This document shows, one piece after another, positions 10,757 through 21,300 of a stretch of DNA of 64,000 bases. The notes under the pieces are model-generated. The model was not told the DNA's origin. It saw nothing but the letters and a program-made list of their open reading frames with translations, and did not search any database. Origin of the DNA: Conexibacter woesei Iso977N (GTDB lineage Bacteria > Actinomycetota > Thermoleophilia > Solirubrobacterales > Solirubrobacteraceae); NCBI RefSeq assembly GCF_000424625.1, contig NZ_AUKG01000005.1, positions 62,001 through 126,000 on the forward strand, given 5' to 3'. Position numbers and translations under genes: made by a program. Position 1 is the first letter of the stretch; each line of letters opens with the position of its first letter.

Positions 10757-11473
10757 ATGCGCCTTCGAATCGTCCTCACGCTCCTGGCCCTCGCGGCCGT
10801 CCTGCTGCCCGTCGCCGCCGCCGGCGCGGCCGACACGCACGCGCCCAAGGGCGCGCGGCTGGACTGGCTGCCGCGCGACGAGTGGGTGATGTCGGGCTGG
10901 CTGCCGTTCGACGAGGCGCGGCTCGACGTCGTCGTGCACACGAACCACGACGAGCTGGTGAGGTGGCTCGACGACCGCCGCACGCTCCTGCAGCTCGCGC
11001 GGGCCCACGGCGTCCCGGGCACGAGCGCGCAGATCGCCCACGCGCTGGTCGCGCCGCGGCTCGCACGGGTCCGGCCGGCGCAGCGCGCCGCGCTGCAGGC
11101 GCGGGCCGAGACGATGCTGACCCAGGCGCACCTGTCGCGCCACGTGCTCTTCCACGTCTTCCACACGCCCGCGATCCCGGACGCGGCGCGCGCGGTCTTC
11201 GGCGTCTCCCCCGCGCAGTTCCGGACGCTGCGCGACAGGGCGATGACGCCGACGACGATCGGCGCGCTCGGCGGCAAGTCGGCCGCGCACGTCAGGGGCG
11301 CGCTCTGGGCGCTGCTCGTGCAGCGCGCGCATCGCGGCGTCGCGCTCGGCGCGATGTCCTCGGCGGAGGCCGCGCACCTGCTCGACGAGCAGAAGGCGCA
11401 GCTGGGGCTCTACGTCGGCCGTGCGTTCCGGACACCCGACCAGCAGGTCGCGTTCCTCTGCACGCCGCACTAG
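10757..11473 (+). CDS. Secreted alpha-helical protein of unknown function
   Basis: About 238 residues from the ATG at 10757, giving a clear signal peptide (RLRIVLTLLALAAVLLPVAAAGAADTH). An in-frame upstream start at 10715 would bury this peptide behind 14 residues, so it is disfavoured. The mature part is rich in Ala, Arg and Leu and probably helical, with two similar segments around QLARAHGVPGTSAQIAHALV and FGVSPAQFRTLRDRAMTP. I recognise no enzymatic motif. It is divergent from the carboxypeptidase gene with 245 bp between them, and the tRNA-Arg gene lies 20 bp downstream on the opposite strand. Confidence 0.65.
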   Translation: MRLRIVLTLLALAAVLLPVAAAGAADTHAPKGARLDWLPRDEWVMSGWLPFDEARLDVVVHTNHDELVRWLDDRRTLLQLARAHGVPGTSAQIAHALVAPRLARVRPAQRAALQARAETMLTQAHLSRHVLFHVFHTPAIPDAARAVFGVSPAQFRTLRDRAMTPTTIGALGGKSAAHVRGALWALLVQRAHRGVALGAMSSAEAAHLLDEQKAQLGLYVGRAFRTPDQQVAFLCTPH

Positions 11474-11492
11474 CCCTGCAAAAGCGCTCAAG

Positions 11493-11567
<75 letters not shown>

Positions 11568-11588
11568 GAGCGGCGTGGAGCATATCGC

Positions 11589-12170
11589 TCAGCGGTCGTC
11601 GCGCGCGAAGACGGACCGCAGGTCCTGCCGCAGCGTCAGGAGCGCGGCGACGGGCAGACCGACCACGTTGAGGTAGTCGCCCGCGATGCGGTTGACGAGC
11701 ACGGCGCCGCGCTGCTGGATCGCGTAGGCGCCGGCGCGGCCCTGCCACTCGCCGGTCGCGACGTACCAGTCGATCTCGGCGTCGCTGAGGTCGCGGAACG
11801 TGACCTCGGTGATCTCGGTCGCGGTCCGGACCGCGCCGTCCTGCACGAGCGCCAGGCCGCTGACGACCTCGTGGGTCCGGCCCGACAGGTGGCGCAGCGT
11901 GCGCCGGGCGTGATCGGCGTCGGCGGGCTTGCCCCAGATCTGCACGCCGTCGGTGGCGACGAGCGTGTCGCAACCGACGACGAGCGCGTCGTCGCCCGCG
12001 CCCTCGGCCACCGCCAGCGCCTTGCGCAGCGCGTTCTCGGAGGCGACCGCGCGCGGCGCGCCCTCGTCCTCCTCGGCGACGTCGGAGACCCGGACCTCGA
12101 AGGCGAGGCCCAGGTCGTCCAGGATCGCGCGGCGCTGCGGCGAGCCGCTGGCCAGGACCAAACGGCTCAC
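11589..12170 (-). CDS. maf: Maf-type nucleoside triphosphate pyrophosphatase
   Basis: House-cleaning pyrophosphatase of 193 residues that hydrolyses non-canonical or excess dNTP/UTP/TTP to monophosphates. The family start LVLASGSPQRRAIL, the VVGCDTLVATDG catalytic segment, GKPADADHARRTLRHLSGRTHEV and the C-terminal GDYLNVVGLPV are all present. The gene uses a GTG start, 13 bp after ndk. It is 193 residues, normal for the family. Confidence 0.93.
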   Translation of the reverse strand: MSRLVLASGSPQRRAILDDLGLAFEVRVSDVAEEDEGAPRAVASENALRKALAVAEGAGDDALVVGCDTLVATDGVQIWGKPADADHARRTLRHLSGRTHEVVSGLALVQDGAVRTATEITEVTFRDLSDAEIDWYVATGEWQGRAGAYAIQQRGAVLVNRIAGDYLNVVGLPVAALLTLRQDLRSVFARDDR

Positions 12171-12183
12171 AGCGCGGAGGGTC

Positions 12184-12588
12184 CTACAGCTCCGGGAACC
12201 AGATCCCGATCTCGCGCGCGGCCGACTCGTCGGAGTCGCTGCCGTGCACGAGGTTCTGCCCGACCTCGATCGCGAAGTCGCCGCGGATCGAGCCGGTGTT
12301 GGCCTCCAGCGGGTTGGTGGCGCCGATCAGCTGGCGCGACGCCTTGACGACGTCGTCGCCCTCCAGCACGATCGCGACCAGCGGGGCGCTCGTGATGAAG
12401 TCGACGAGCTCGCCGAAGAACGGGCGCTCCTTGTGCTCGGCGTAGTGCGTCTCGGCCGTCTCACGCGAGGTGGTGACGAGCTTCAGCGCGGCGATCGTGA
12501 GGCCCTTGCGCTCGAAGCGCGCGAGGATCTCGCCGGTGAGGCCGCGCGCGAACGCGTCGGGCTTGACGAGGATGAGGGTCCGGGACAC
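12184..12588 (-). CDS. ndk: Nucleoside diphosphate kinase
   Basis: Transfers the gamma phosphate between nucleoside di- and triphosphates through a phosphohistidine. At 134 residues it is the usual bacterial size. Visible motifs are [18 protein letters not shown] at the N-terminus, the [16 protein letters not shown] region, and the catalytic His in [16 protein letters not shown], with the C-terminal WFPEL. It starts with GTG, and a strong AAGGAG Shine-Dalgarno lies seven bases upstream, which fixes the start. Confidence 0.96.
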   Translation of the reverse strand: MSRTLILVKPDAFARGLTGEILARFERKGLTIAALKLVTTSRETAETHYAEHKERPFFGELVDFITSAPLVAIVLEGDDVVKASRQLIGATNPLEANTGSIRGDFAIEVGQNLVHGSDSDESAAREIGIWFPEL

Positions 12589-12637
12589 GGACGGGCTCCT
12601 TGAGGGGTTCGATTTCGGGAACTACGAGGACCGGACT

Positions 12638-13171
12638 CTACGAGCCGGACTCGGTCGCTGCGGCCTGCTCGAGGTCGCCGGTGCTGCGGCGCCGGCGGCG
12701 ACGCGGCTGCGGCGTGACGCCCGGGATCTCCGACTCGCAGTACGGGCAGATCTTCCAGGCCGGGTCGAGCGGCTTCGCGCACGTGCCGCACGGGTCCTTG
12801 AGCTTGCGCAGGCAGTGCGGGCAGCGCAGGAACTCGTCCTTGACCTCGTGGTCGCAGTGCGGGCACAGCAGGTAGCCGGCACCGTGCAGGCGCGCCTCGG
12901 CGGCCTGCATCTCGAGCTCGCGCTCGCGGACGTCGTCCAGGTACTCCGGCGGGCGCACGATCATGTACACGATCGTCCCGACGAACGGGAACAGCGCCGC
13001 CGCCGTCGCGCAGCCGACGAGCATCGGGTCCTCGATGCGGCGTCGCGCGTCCGCGTACGTGTAGTAGATCAACGCGACGTAGATCACGACGAGGAAGAGG
13101 ATCAGCAGCTTGACGGCCGTGTCGAGGCCGGAGCTCTGAATCCCGAAGACGTCTGCAACGGGCATGTGCAC
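12638..13171 (-). CDS. Membrane protein with double zinc ribbon
   Basis: 177 residues. Two hydrophobic helices at the N-terminus (AVKLLILFLVVIYVALIYYTY and VGCATAAALFPFVGTIVYMIV) are followed by a charged helix and two C4-type zinc ribbons: CPHC...CPHC (about residues 103-122) and CGTC...CPYC (about 128-146), ending in a basic tail PRRRRRRS. DZANK/zinc-ribbon membrane proteins of this layout are common in actinobacteria, without a settled function. Start is GTG at 13171 or ATG six bases later. It lies 49 bp upstream of ndk and may share its transcript. Confidence 0.8.
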   Translation of the reverse strand: MHMPVADVFGIQSSGLDTAVKLLILFLVVIYVALIYYTYADARRRIEDPMLVGCATAAALFPFVGTIVYMIVRPPEYLDDVRERELEMQAAEARLHGAGYLLCPHCDHEVKDEFLRCPHCLRKLKDPCGTCAKPLDPAWKICPYCESEIPGVTPQPRRRRRRSTGDLEQAAATESGS

Positions 13172-13258
13172 AGGAATCCTAGGGGGTGATGGGCCGCAGC
13201 GGCTCTGCTCCCCAACTGATGTTCGTACCCGATCGCGCGGGTCCTGCCCCGCTTGGCG

Positions 13259-13387
13259 CTACAGGAACAGGCGGCCGAAGAGGTAGCCGACGCCGAAGAA
13301 GATGAGGATGATGAGCGCGACGATCAGCGCCGCGGCCGCGATCATGACCGCGACGCGCGGTCCTTCGCTCTCCTGCTCTTCGCTCAC
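13259..13387 (-). CDS. Small single-span membrane protein coupled to folC
   Basis: A 42-residue protein. A short acidic head (VSEEQESEGPR) precedes one long membrane helix (VAVMIAAAALIVALIILIFF) ending GVGYLFGRLFL. The GTG start overlaps the folC stop as GTGA, the same coupling seen across other operons here, which argues that it is translated. I do not recognise the family. It could be a small regulator or stabiliser of membrane proteins; that is speculation. Confidence 0.68.
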   Translation of the reverse strand: MSEEQESEGPRVAVMIAAAALIVALIILIFFGVGYLFGRLFL

Positions 13388-14640
13388 AGGGTGCTCCGGG
13401 CGGCGCCCGCGGGGCGCAGCAGATCGGCGATGAGGTAGATCGAGCCGGTGGCCAGCGCGACGCCGTCGGGACCGGCCATCCGGCGCGCCTGCTGCAGCGC
13501 CGCGCGGGCCTCCCCCACGATCTCCACGGGCCCCGTGAAGCCGTGCTGGCGGCACAGGGATGCGAGCGTGGCGGGCGGCAGCGCGCGCGGCGACTGGGCG
13601 CGGGTGATGACGACGCCGTCGCACAGCGGCAGGATCGCGTTGAGCATCCCGGAGGTGTCCTTGTCGTCGAGGACCGCGAGGCAGGCGACGAGCCGGCGGC
13701 CGTCGACGAACTCCGGGAGCGCCTCGGCCAGCGCGGCCAGGCCGCCGGGGTTGTGGGCGCCGTCGATGACGGTGTCCGGTGCCGTGTCGATGACCTCGAA
13801 GCGGCCGGGGACGAGCGTGGACGCGGCCGCGGCGACGACCGCGGTGTCATCGAGCGGACGTCCGGTTGCGGTCAGGTAGGCGCGCGCGGCCTCGATCGCC
13901 AGCGTGAAGTTGCGCCGCTGGAAGGCGCCGCGGGCGAGGATCTCCATGCCCGCGCCGGGGTCGGCGGGCGCGACGACGAGGCGCGCGTGGCGGTCCTGCG
14001 CGGTCTGCTGCGCCAGCGCGAGGGCGTCCGGATGGAGGTCGGCGCCGATGATCAGCGTGGTGTCCGGCTCGAGCACGTCGAGCTTCTCGGTGGCGATCGC
14101 GGTGACCGTCGGGCCGAGCCAGCGCGTGTGCTCCAGGCCGACGTTGGTCAGGACCGACACGTCGGACTTCAGGACGTTGGTGGCGTCGAAGCGGCCGCCG
14201 AGGCCGGCCTCGACCACGACGACGTCGACCTCCGCGCGCGCGAACAGGTCGAACGCGGCGGCCGTGAGCAGCTCGAACTGCGTGACGTGGTCGTCGGGCT
14301 CGGCGGTCCGGTCGACCTTCGCGGCCGCGGCGGCCGCCCGCTGGACGGCGGCGGCGAACTCGGGGCCGGAGACGTCCGCGTCGTCGACCCGGACGCGCTC
14401 GGCGAACGTCACGAGGTGCGGCGACAGGTACGCGCCGACCCTGAGGCCGTGGCGGCGCAGGATCGCCGCGGTCATCCGGACCGTCGACGACTTGCCGTTG
14501 GTGCCGACGACGTGGACCGCGCCGAAGCGCTCCTGCGGCGAGCCGAGCGCGGTCAGCAGGCGGCGCATCCGGTCCAGGCCGAAGCGCATGCCGAACAGCT
14601 CGAGCGACAGCAGCAGGCGCTCGGCGTCCTGCAGGCTCAT
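13384..14640 (-). CDS. folC: Bifunctional dihydrofolate synthase / folylpolyglutamate synthase
   Basis: Mur-ligase-fold enzyme (418 residues) that adds Glu to dihydropteroate and to tetrahydrofolates. The P-loop is VVGTNGKSS, followed by LSPHLVTFAERVRVDD, the VVEAGLGGRFDATNV Mg-binding region, LGPTVTAIATEKL, and the C-terminal ligase motif VIDGAHNPGGLAAL. ATG at 14640 gives the usual N-terminus; a TTG at 14661, abutting the valS stop, would add seven residues. Immediately downstream of valS, a very common bacterial arrangement. Confidence 0.95.
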   Translation of the reverse strand: MSLQDAERLLLSLELFGMRFGLDRMRRLLTALGSPQERFGAVHVVGTNGKSSTVRMTAAILRRHGLRVGAYLSPHLVTFAERVRVDDADVSGPEFAAAVQRAAAAAAKVDRTAEPDDHVTQFELLTAAAFDLFARAEVDVVVVEAGLGGRFDATNVLKSDVSVLTNVGLEHTRWLGPTVTAIATEKLDVLEPDTTLIIGADLHPDALALAQQTAQDRHARLVVAPADPGAGMEILARGAFQRRNFTLAIEAARAYLTATGRPLDDTAVVAAAASTLVPGRFEVIDTAPDTVIDGAHNPGGLAALAEALPEFVDGRRLVACLAVLDDKDTSGMLNAILPLCDGVVITRAQSPRALPPATLASLCRQHGFTGPVEIVGEARAALQQARRMAGPDGVALATGSIYLIADLLRPAGAARSTL

Positions 14641-14661
14641 GGGGCGCCCGCGGTCCGCCAA

Positions 14662-17193
14662 CTAGCCCAGCCCCTCCAGCTCGGCGCGCAGCTGGTCCAG
14701 CTTGGCGCGCTCGGCGGCGACGACGGAGTCGGGCGCCTTGGCGACGAACCCGGCGTTGTTGAGCTTGCCCTCGGCGCGCTTGATCTCGGCCTGGAGCGTC
14801 TTGCGGACGGCGTCGACGCGCGCCGCGGCCTCGGCCGGGTCGACGCCCTCCAGCAGCTCCACGAGCCCGCCGGAGACGCTGAGCGCGGCGACCGGCTCGC
14901 GGTCGTCGCCCTCGGTCGGGGTCAGGCGCGCGAGGCGCGCGACCAGCGGCGCCTCGCCGTCGAGGCCCTCGAAGCGCGCGGCCAGGACCTGGCCGGGCTT
15001 GATGCCGTTCTCGTCGCGGAAGCGGCGCGTCTGCTGCACGGCGTCGATGACGCGGGCGATCGCGGCCTCGGCCGCGCCGTCGCGCACGGCGCCGCCGTCC
15101 TCCGGCCCGAGCACGTGCTCGGCCAGCAGGCCGGTGCCGCCGACGTGCTCCCACAGCTCCTCGGTGACGAACGGGATGATCGGGTGCGCCAGGACCAGCG
15201 TCTCGCGCAACACGTACAACAGGTGCGAGCTGAGCTCCGCTGTGTACTCGCGGCCCTTGATCAGCTCCAGGTACCAGTCGCAGAGCTCGGCGTAGACGAA
15301 GTCGTAGAGGCCGAGCGCGGCCTTGGAGAAGTCGAAGGCCCTGATCCGCTCCTCGAACTCCTCGCGGGCGGCGGCCAGGCGCGACAGGATCCAGCGGTCC
15401 TCGACCGAGGCCGGCCGCGGCGCGGGCTCCGCGCCGTCGACCGCGTTGGTGACCACGAAGCGCGTGGCGTTGAACAGCTTGTTGGCGAGCGCCGCGCCCT
15501 GGGAGACCTTCTCCTCGCTGAAGCGCACGTCCTGGGTGGAGGACATGGCCAGCAGGCCGAAGCGGACGCCGTCGGCCCCGTGGGCGTCGATCAGGTCGAC
15601 CGGGTCGATGCCGGTGCCGAGGGACTTCGACATCCGGCGGCCGTCCGGCGCCTGGATGACCGAGTGCACGTAGACGTGCTCGAACGGGATGTCGTCGGCG
15701 AACTCCAGGCCCATCATGACCATGCGGGCGACCCACAGGAACAGGATGTCGCGCGCCGTCGAGAGGACGTCGGTCGGGTAGAAGGCGCGTAGCTCGGGCG
15801 TCTGCTCGGGCCAGCCGAGCGTCGCGAACGGCCACAGCGCGCTGGAGAACCACGTGTCCAGGACGTCCGGGTCGCGGACCCAGCCGTCGCCCTCGGGCGG
15901 CTCGGTGCCGCAGTACACCTCGTCCTCGCCGCGGTACCAGACGGGGATCTGGTGGCCCCACCAGAGCTGGCGGGACACGCACCACGGGCGGATGTTCTCC
16001 AGCCAGTCGATGTAGCGGCGCGACTGCGACTCGGGGTGGATCCTGACCTTGCCGTCCTTGACCACCTGGATCGCGGGCGCGGCCAGCTCGTCCATCTTCA
16101 TGAACCACTGCAGTGAGATCAGCGGCTCGATCCGCTGTCCCGAGCGGTGGGAGAACGGAACCGTGTGGGTGTAGGGCTCCTTGGCGCGGATCGCGCCGGC
16201 CTCGTCGAGGGCCTTGACGACGGCCTGCTGGGCCTCGGCGACCGTCAGGCCCTCGTACTCGGGGACGAGCGCGGTCATGCGGCCGTCCTCGCCGATGGCC
16301 GAGAGCTCCGGGAGCCCGTGCCTGCGGCCGATCTCGAAGTCGTTGGGGTCGTGGCCGGGCGTGATCTTCAGGCAGCCGGTGCCGAAGTCGGTCTTGACGT
16401 ACTCGTCGGCGATGATCGGCAGCTCGCGCCCGACGAGGGGCAGCGTGACGGTCTTGCCGATCAGCGCCGTGTAGCGCTCGTCGTCCGGGTGGACGGCGAC
16501 CGCGACGTCGGCCAGCATCGTCTCGGGGCGCACGGTGGCGACGACGACCTCGCCGCTGCCGTCGGTCAGCGGGTAGGCGATGTGGAAGAGCGTGTCGTCG
16601 GCCTCGCGCTCCTCGACCTCCAGGTCGCTGATCGCCGAGCCGGAGCCCGGGTCCCAGTTGACCATGTAGTTGTCGCGGTAGATCCAGCCCTTGTTGTAGA
16701 GGTCGACGAAGACCTTCAGGACGGCCTGGACGTAGCGCTCGTCGAACGTGAAGCGCTCCTCCTCGTAGTCGAGGGAGGCGCCGAGGCGCTTGAACTGCTC
16801 GATGATCGTGCCGCCGAACTCCTCGCGCCACTCCCACGTCTTCTCGATGAACGCCTCGCGGCCGATCGCCTCGCGCGACGTGCCCTGCGAGATCAGGCGC
16901 TTCTCGACCTGCGTCTGGGTCGCGATGCCCGCGTGGTCGGTGCCGAGGATCCACTTGGCGCGCTTGCCGTGCTGGCGCGCGTGGCGGATCAGCGTGTCCT
17001 GTATCGAGCCGTTCAGGGCGTGGCCCATGTGCAGCGCGCCGGTCACGTTCGGCGGCGGGATGGCGATCGAGAAGTTCTCGTCCGCCGTCCCCTCCGGGTC
17101 GGGATGGAACAGCCCCGACTGCAGCCAGCGCTCGACGATGCGCGGCTCCACCTCCGAGGGCTCGAAGCGCTTGCGGTCCTTCAGGCTCGACAT
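14662..17193 (-). CDS. valS: Valyl-tRNA synthetase
   Basis: Class I aminoacyl-tRNA synthetase of 843 residues charging tRNA-Val. The HIGH motif is in PPPNVTGALHMGHAL, the KMSKS motif appears as RRMSKSLGTG, the editing domain lies between them (TVRPETMLADVAVAVHP), the anticodon-binding domain follows (WILSRLAAAREEFEERI), and the C-terminal coiled coil ends LDQLRAELEGLG. Only 16 bp separate its ATG from the divergent methyltransferase start. No Shine-Dalgarno is seen upstream, so leaderless translation is plausible. Confidence 0.97.
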   Translation of the reverse strand: MSSLKDRKRFEPSEVEPRIVERWLQSGLFHPDPEGTADENFSIAIPPPNVTGALHMGHALNGSIQDTLIRHARQHGKRAKWILGTDHAGIATQTQVEKRLISQGTSREAIGREAFIEKTWEWREEFGGTIIEQFKRLGASLDYEEERFTFDERYVQAVLKVFVDLYNKGWIYRDNYMVNWDPGSGSAISDLEVEEREADDTLFHIAYPLTDGSGEVVVATVRPETMLADVAVAVHPDDERYTALIGKTVTLPLVGRELPIIADEYVKTDFGTGCLKITPGHDPNDFEIGRRHGLPELSAIGEDGRMTALVPEYEGLTVAEAQQAVVKALDEAGAIRAKEPYTHTVPFSHRSGQRIEPLISLQWFMKMDELAAPAIQVVKDGKVRIHPESQSRRYIDWLENIRPWCVSRQLWWGHQIPVWYRGEDEVYCGTEPPEGDGWVRDPDVLDTWFSSALWPFATLGWPEQTPELRAFYPTDVLSTARDILFLWVARMVMMGLEFADDIPFEHVYVHSVIQAPDGRRMSKSLGTGIDPVDLIDAHGADGVRFGLLAMSSTQDVRFSEEKVSQGAALANKLFNATRFVVTNAVDGAEPAPRPASVEDRWILSRLAAAREEFEERIRAFDFSKAALGLYDFVYAELCDWYLELIKGREYTAELSSHLLYVLRETLVLAHPIIPFVTEELWEHVGGTGLLAEHVLGPEDGGAVRDGAAEAAIARVIDAVQQTRRFRDENGIKPGQVLAARFEGLDGEAPLVARLARLTPTEGDDREPVAALSVSGGLVELLEGVDPAEAAARVDAVRKTLQAEIKRAEGKLNNAGFVAKAPDSVVAAERAKLDQLRAELEGLG

Positions 17194-17209
17194 GAGAGGA
17201 TCGCAGTGT

Positions 17210-17986
17210 ATGGACGATGAAGTTCGGCAGCCGCGTGAGTGGGACGCCGGCAGCTACCACGGCCTGGCGCAGCCCCACGAGCAGTGGGCGACGCAGATCC
17301 TCGACCGCCTGCCGCTGCAGGGCGACGAGGTGGTGCTCGACCTCGGCTGCGGGACGGGGCGGCTGACCTCGCAGCTGCTCGCGCGCCTGGGTCCGGAGGG
17401 GCGCGCGGTCGGGATCGACGGCTCCGCGCAGATGGTCGCCGAGGCGACGGCGCGCCTCGGCGTCGACGCCCGGACCACGTTCCTCCAGCAGGACCTCCTG
17501 GCGCTGTCCTGGGCGCCGCCCGCGGACGCCGCCGTCTCGAGCGCGACGTTCCACTGGATCGAGGACCACGACCTGCTCTTCCGCCGCGTGCGCGCGGCGT
17601 TGAGGCCCGGTGCGCCGTTCGTCGCCCAGTGCGGCGGCGCCGGCAACGTGGCCAACGTCGTCCGCGCGGTCACCGAGGTCAGCGCCCGGCCCGAGTACAC
17701 CCAGTACTTCGCCGGCTGGCCCGGACCCTGGAACTACGCGACGCCCGAGGAGACCACCCCGCGCCTGGTCGCCGCCGGCTTCGCGCCCGAGCGCGTCTGG
17801 CTCGAGCCCTCGCCCCAGTACCCGGAGCCGCTGCGCGACTTCCTGCGCACGGTGTCGCTCGGCTCGCACCTGGAGCGCCTCCCGGACGAGCGCCACGACG
17901 CGTTCGTCGACGCGGTCGCGGTCGCGATGGAGCCGGACCCGGTCCACGACTACGTCCGACTGAACATCATCGCCCGCGCGGTTTGA
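17210..17986 (+). CDS. Class I SAM-dependent methyltransferase (trans-aconitate methyltransferase-like)
   Basis: 258 residues. SAM-binding motif I is VVLDLGCGTGRLTSQLL, the acidic loop AVGIDGSAQMV and the post-motif segment QQDLLALSW follow, then AAVSSATFHWIEDHDLLF, which resembles the trans-aconitate 2-methyltransferase (Tam) group. ATG at 17210 is chosen because GAGAGGA lies about ten bases upstream and residues before it are antisense to valS. The true substrate cannot be read from sequence. Confidence 0.8.
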   Translation: MDDEVRQPREWDAGSYHGLAQPHEQWATQILDRLPLQGDEVVLDLGCGTGRLTSQLLARLGPEGRAVGIDGSAQMVAEATARLGVDARTTFLQQDLLALSWAPPADAAVSSATFHWIEDHDLLFRRVRAALRPGAPFVAQCGGAGNVANVVRAVTEVSARPEYTQYFAGWPGPWNYATPEETTPRLVAAGFAPERVWLEPSPQYPEPLRDFLRTVSLGSHLERLPDERHDAFVDAVAVAMEPDPVHDYVRLNIIARAV

Positions 17987-18012
17987 GCTGAGTTGGGCAA
18001 GATCCGTCGCGG

Positions 18013-18819
18013 ATGAACGAGGTCGCGGATCTCAAGGAGCGGATGAAGGACTTCTGGGCGCTCGGGAACTACCCGGAGGTCGCGAAGCGGTTCGTGCCGG
18101 CGGCGGAGAAGCTGGTCGCCGCGTGCGACATCGGGGTCGGCGACCGGGTGCTGGATGTCGCGGCGGGCGACGGGAACGTCGCGGTCGCCGCGGCGCAGAC
18201 CGGCGCGCGGGTGACGGCGTCGGACTTCACCCCCAGGCTGCTCGCCGCGGGCCGCGAGCGGACCGAGGCGCTCGGGCTGGAGGTCCGGTGGGAGGAGGCC
18301 GACGCCGAGGCGCTGCCGTACCCGGACGGGATGTTCGACGCGGTCACGTCCGCGTTCGGGTTGATGTTCGCGCCGCGGCCGGAGGTCGCGACCGCCGAGG
18401 CGTTCCGGGTCACGGCGCCGGGCGGCGTCGTCGGTCTCACCGCCTGGACGCCGGACGGCTTCACCGGCCAGATCACGGCGCTGATGGGCGAGTACCTGCC
18501 CGTGCCGATGGGCACCGACCGCCCGATCGACTGGGGCATCGAGACGACCGTCCGCAAGCGGCTGGAGCCCCACGCCAGCGCGCTGGAGGTCACCCGCGAC
18601 CGGATCGTCTGGGAGTTCGACAGCGTCCCCGCGACGCTCGCCTGGCAGGAGAGGAACTTCGGCGCGCTGATCGCAGCCCGTCACTCCCTGCCGAGCAAGG
18701 AGTACACGTCGCTCCTGACCCGCATCGCCGAGCTGATCCGCCAATGGAACCACGCAACCGACGGCTCGGTCCGCCTACCGGCGGCCTACCTCCTCGCCAT
18801 CGGCCGCCACGACCGCTAG
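18013..18819 (+). CDS. Class I SAM-dependent methyltransferase (UbiE/Methyltransf_11 type)
   Basis: 268 residues. N-terminal helix KERMKDFWALGNYPEVAKRF, then SAM motif I as VLDVAAGDGNVAVAAAQ, TASDFTPRLLAAGRE, the EEADAEALPYPDGMFDAV motif, and the C-terminal VTAPGGVVGLTAWTPDG. The pattern matches UbiE/COQ5-like small-molecule methyltransferases; the acceptor is unknown. It begins 26 bp after the preceding methyltransferase and is not its paralogue in detail. Its stop overlaps the convergent small gene by four bases (CTAG). Confidence 0.82.
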   Translation: MNEVADLKERMKDFWALGNYPEVAKRFVPAAEKLVAACDIGVGDRVLDVAAGDGNVAVAAAQTGARVTASDFTPRLLAAGRERTEALGLEVRWEEADAEALPYPDGMFDAVTSAFGLMFAPRPEVATAEAFRVTAPGGVVGLTAWTPDGFTGQITALMGEYLPVPMGTDRPIDWGIETTVRKRLEPHASALEVTRDRIVWEFDSVPATLAWQERNFGALIAARHSLPSKEYTSLLTRIAELIRQWNHATDGSVRLPAAYLLAIGRHDR

Positions 18820-19091
18820 CGCTTGGCCTTCGCCTTCGACTTCGGCAGCCCGCCGCGCAGGGGCATCAGCTTGCGGCCGGCGGTGATGAGGTCCAGCCGG
18901 CGGACGATCCGGGCCAGCTCGTTGCGCTCGGACTTCGTCAGGCTCCTCGGGTTGCCGTGCGACTTCCTGACGATCCGGCTGAGCTCCCGCCGGTCGACGT
19001 CGTCGAGCAGCGACCAGTGCGTACGCAGCACCATCGCCGCCTCGATCAGCAGCATCCACGGGACGACCTTCTTGGGCACGAGCTTGGGCAT
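18816..19091 (-). CDS. Small basic conserved-type protein of unknown function
   Basis: 91 residues, strongly basic, ending in LPKSKAKAKR. The N-terminus VVPWMLLIEAAMVLRTHWSLL is amphipathic; the centre DVDRRELSRIVRKSHGNPRS followed by LTKSERNELARIVRRLDL contains two similar helical segments. I recall similar short proteins in actinobacteria but cannot name a function. It abuts nudC (stop of this gene convergent with the methyltransferase; start 1 bp before the nudC stop), so it may be cotranscribed with clpX-nudC. Confidence 0.6.
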   Translation of the reverse strand: MPKLVPKKVVPWMLLIEAAMVLRTHWSLLDDVDRRELSRIVRKSHGNPRSLTKSERNELARIVRRLDLITAGRKLMPLRGGLPKSKAKAKR

Positions 19092-19967
19092 CTAGCCCTG
19101 GCCTACCCAGACATCGATCAGATGACGGGCGATCGCTGTCGGCGGCGGCAGCATGAGGCCGTCGGACGGGGCGCCGTCGATCCAGGTGGAGTCGCCGGAG
19201 GCGGCCGCGGCGATCTCGTCGCGGGTGAACCAGGCAACGTCCTCGAGCTCCTCGTCGCCGCGGGAGATCGAGCCCGACGCGTAGCGCGCGTGGAAGCCGA
19301 GCATCAGCGACACCGGGAACGGCCAGGGCTGCGACGCGACGTACTGCACGTCGCGCACGACGATCCCGGACTCCTCGACCACCTCGCGTGCGACGGCGGT
19401 CTCCAGGTCCTCCCCGGGCTCGACGAACCCCGCCAGAGCGGAGTAGCGCCCGGCCGGCCAGGACGCCTGGCGGCCGAGCAGCGCACGGTCGCCGTCGGTG
19501 ACGAGCATGATCACGACCGGGTCGGTGCGCGGGTGGTGCTGGTGGCCGTTCGCGCACGCCCGGACGTGCCCGGCCTCGCGCGGCTCGGTCGGAAGGCCGC
19601 AGATGCCGCAGAAGCGCGTCGCCCTCGCCCAGTTGGCCAGCGCGCTCGCGTAGGCGATCGTCCCGAGCTGGTCGGCGGGCAGCGACGCGGCGAGGTCGCG
19701 CAGGCCGGTGAGCGGGACGCCGTCTCGCTCGATCGCCCACACCGGCGCGCCGGTCGCGCCGTCGATGCCGAGGAACAGCGCCTCGCGGTCGCGCGGCGCG
19801 CCGCCGGAGGCCAGCGGCACCGGCGTCGCCGAAGCTCCACCGACCCCTACAACAACCGCAAGCGCACGCTCGTCGGCCCACGCGCCGTCCAGCCACGCGT
19901 CGTCGGTCCGGCGCACGCCGGCACGGTCCAGCGCGCCTCCGGCGAAGGCGATGGGGTCAGCGTTCAC
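19092..19967 (-). CDS. nudC: NAD(+) diphosphatase / NADH pyrophosphatase NudC
   Basis: Nudix hydrolase (291 residues) that cleaves NAD(H) to NMN(H) and AMP and can remove NAD caps from RNA. The Nudix box is complete: GFVEPGED, then REVVEESGI. The NudC signature SQPWPFPVSLMLGF follows. A zinc ribbon precedes it with CGIC and a second half that reads CANGH rather than the usual C-x2-C, so the fourth ligand may be His. GTG at 19967 is preferred because it keeps the gene clear of clpX; upstream residues are low-complexity. Confidence 0.92.
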   Translation of the reverse strand: MNADPIAFAGGALDRAGVRRTDDAWLDGAWADERALAVVVGVGGASATPVPLASGGAPRDREALFLGIDGATGAPVWAIERDGVPLTGLRDLAASLPADQLGTIAYASALANWARATRFCGICGLPTEPREAGHVRACANGHQHHPRTDPVVIMLVTDGDRALLGRQASWPAGRYSALAGFVEPGEDLETAVAREVVEESGIVVRDVQYVASQPWPFPVSLMLGFHARYASGSISRGDEELEDVAWFTRDEIAAAASGDSTWIDGAPSDGLMLPPPTAIARHLIDVWVGQG

Positions 19968-19984
19968 GTCGCGGCGCGCGGCGC

Positions 19985-21253
<1,269 letters not shown>

Positions 21254-21300
21254 CTACATCCGCCTCTTCATCAGTCTCTGACAGGAAGGGTGCGCCGAGT

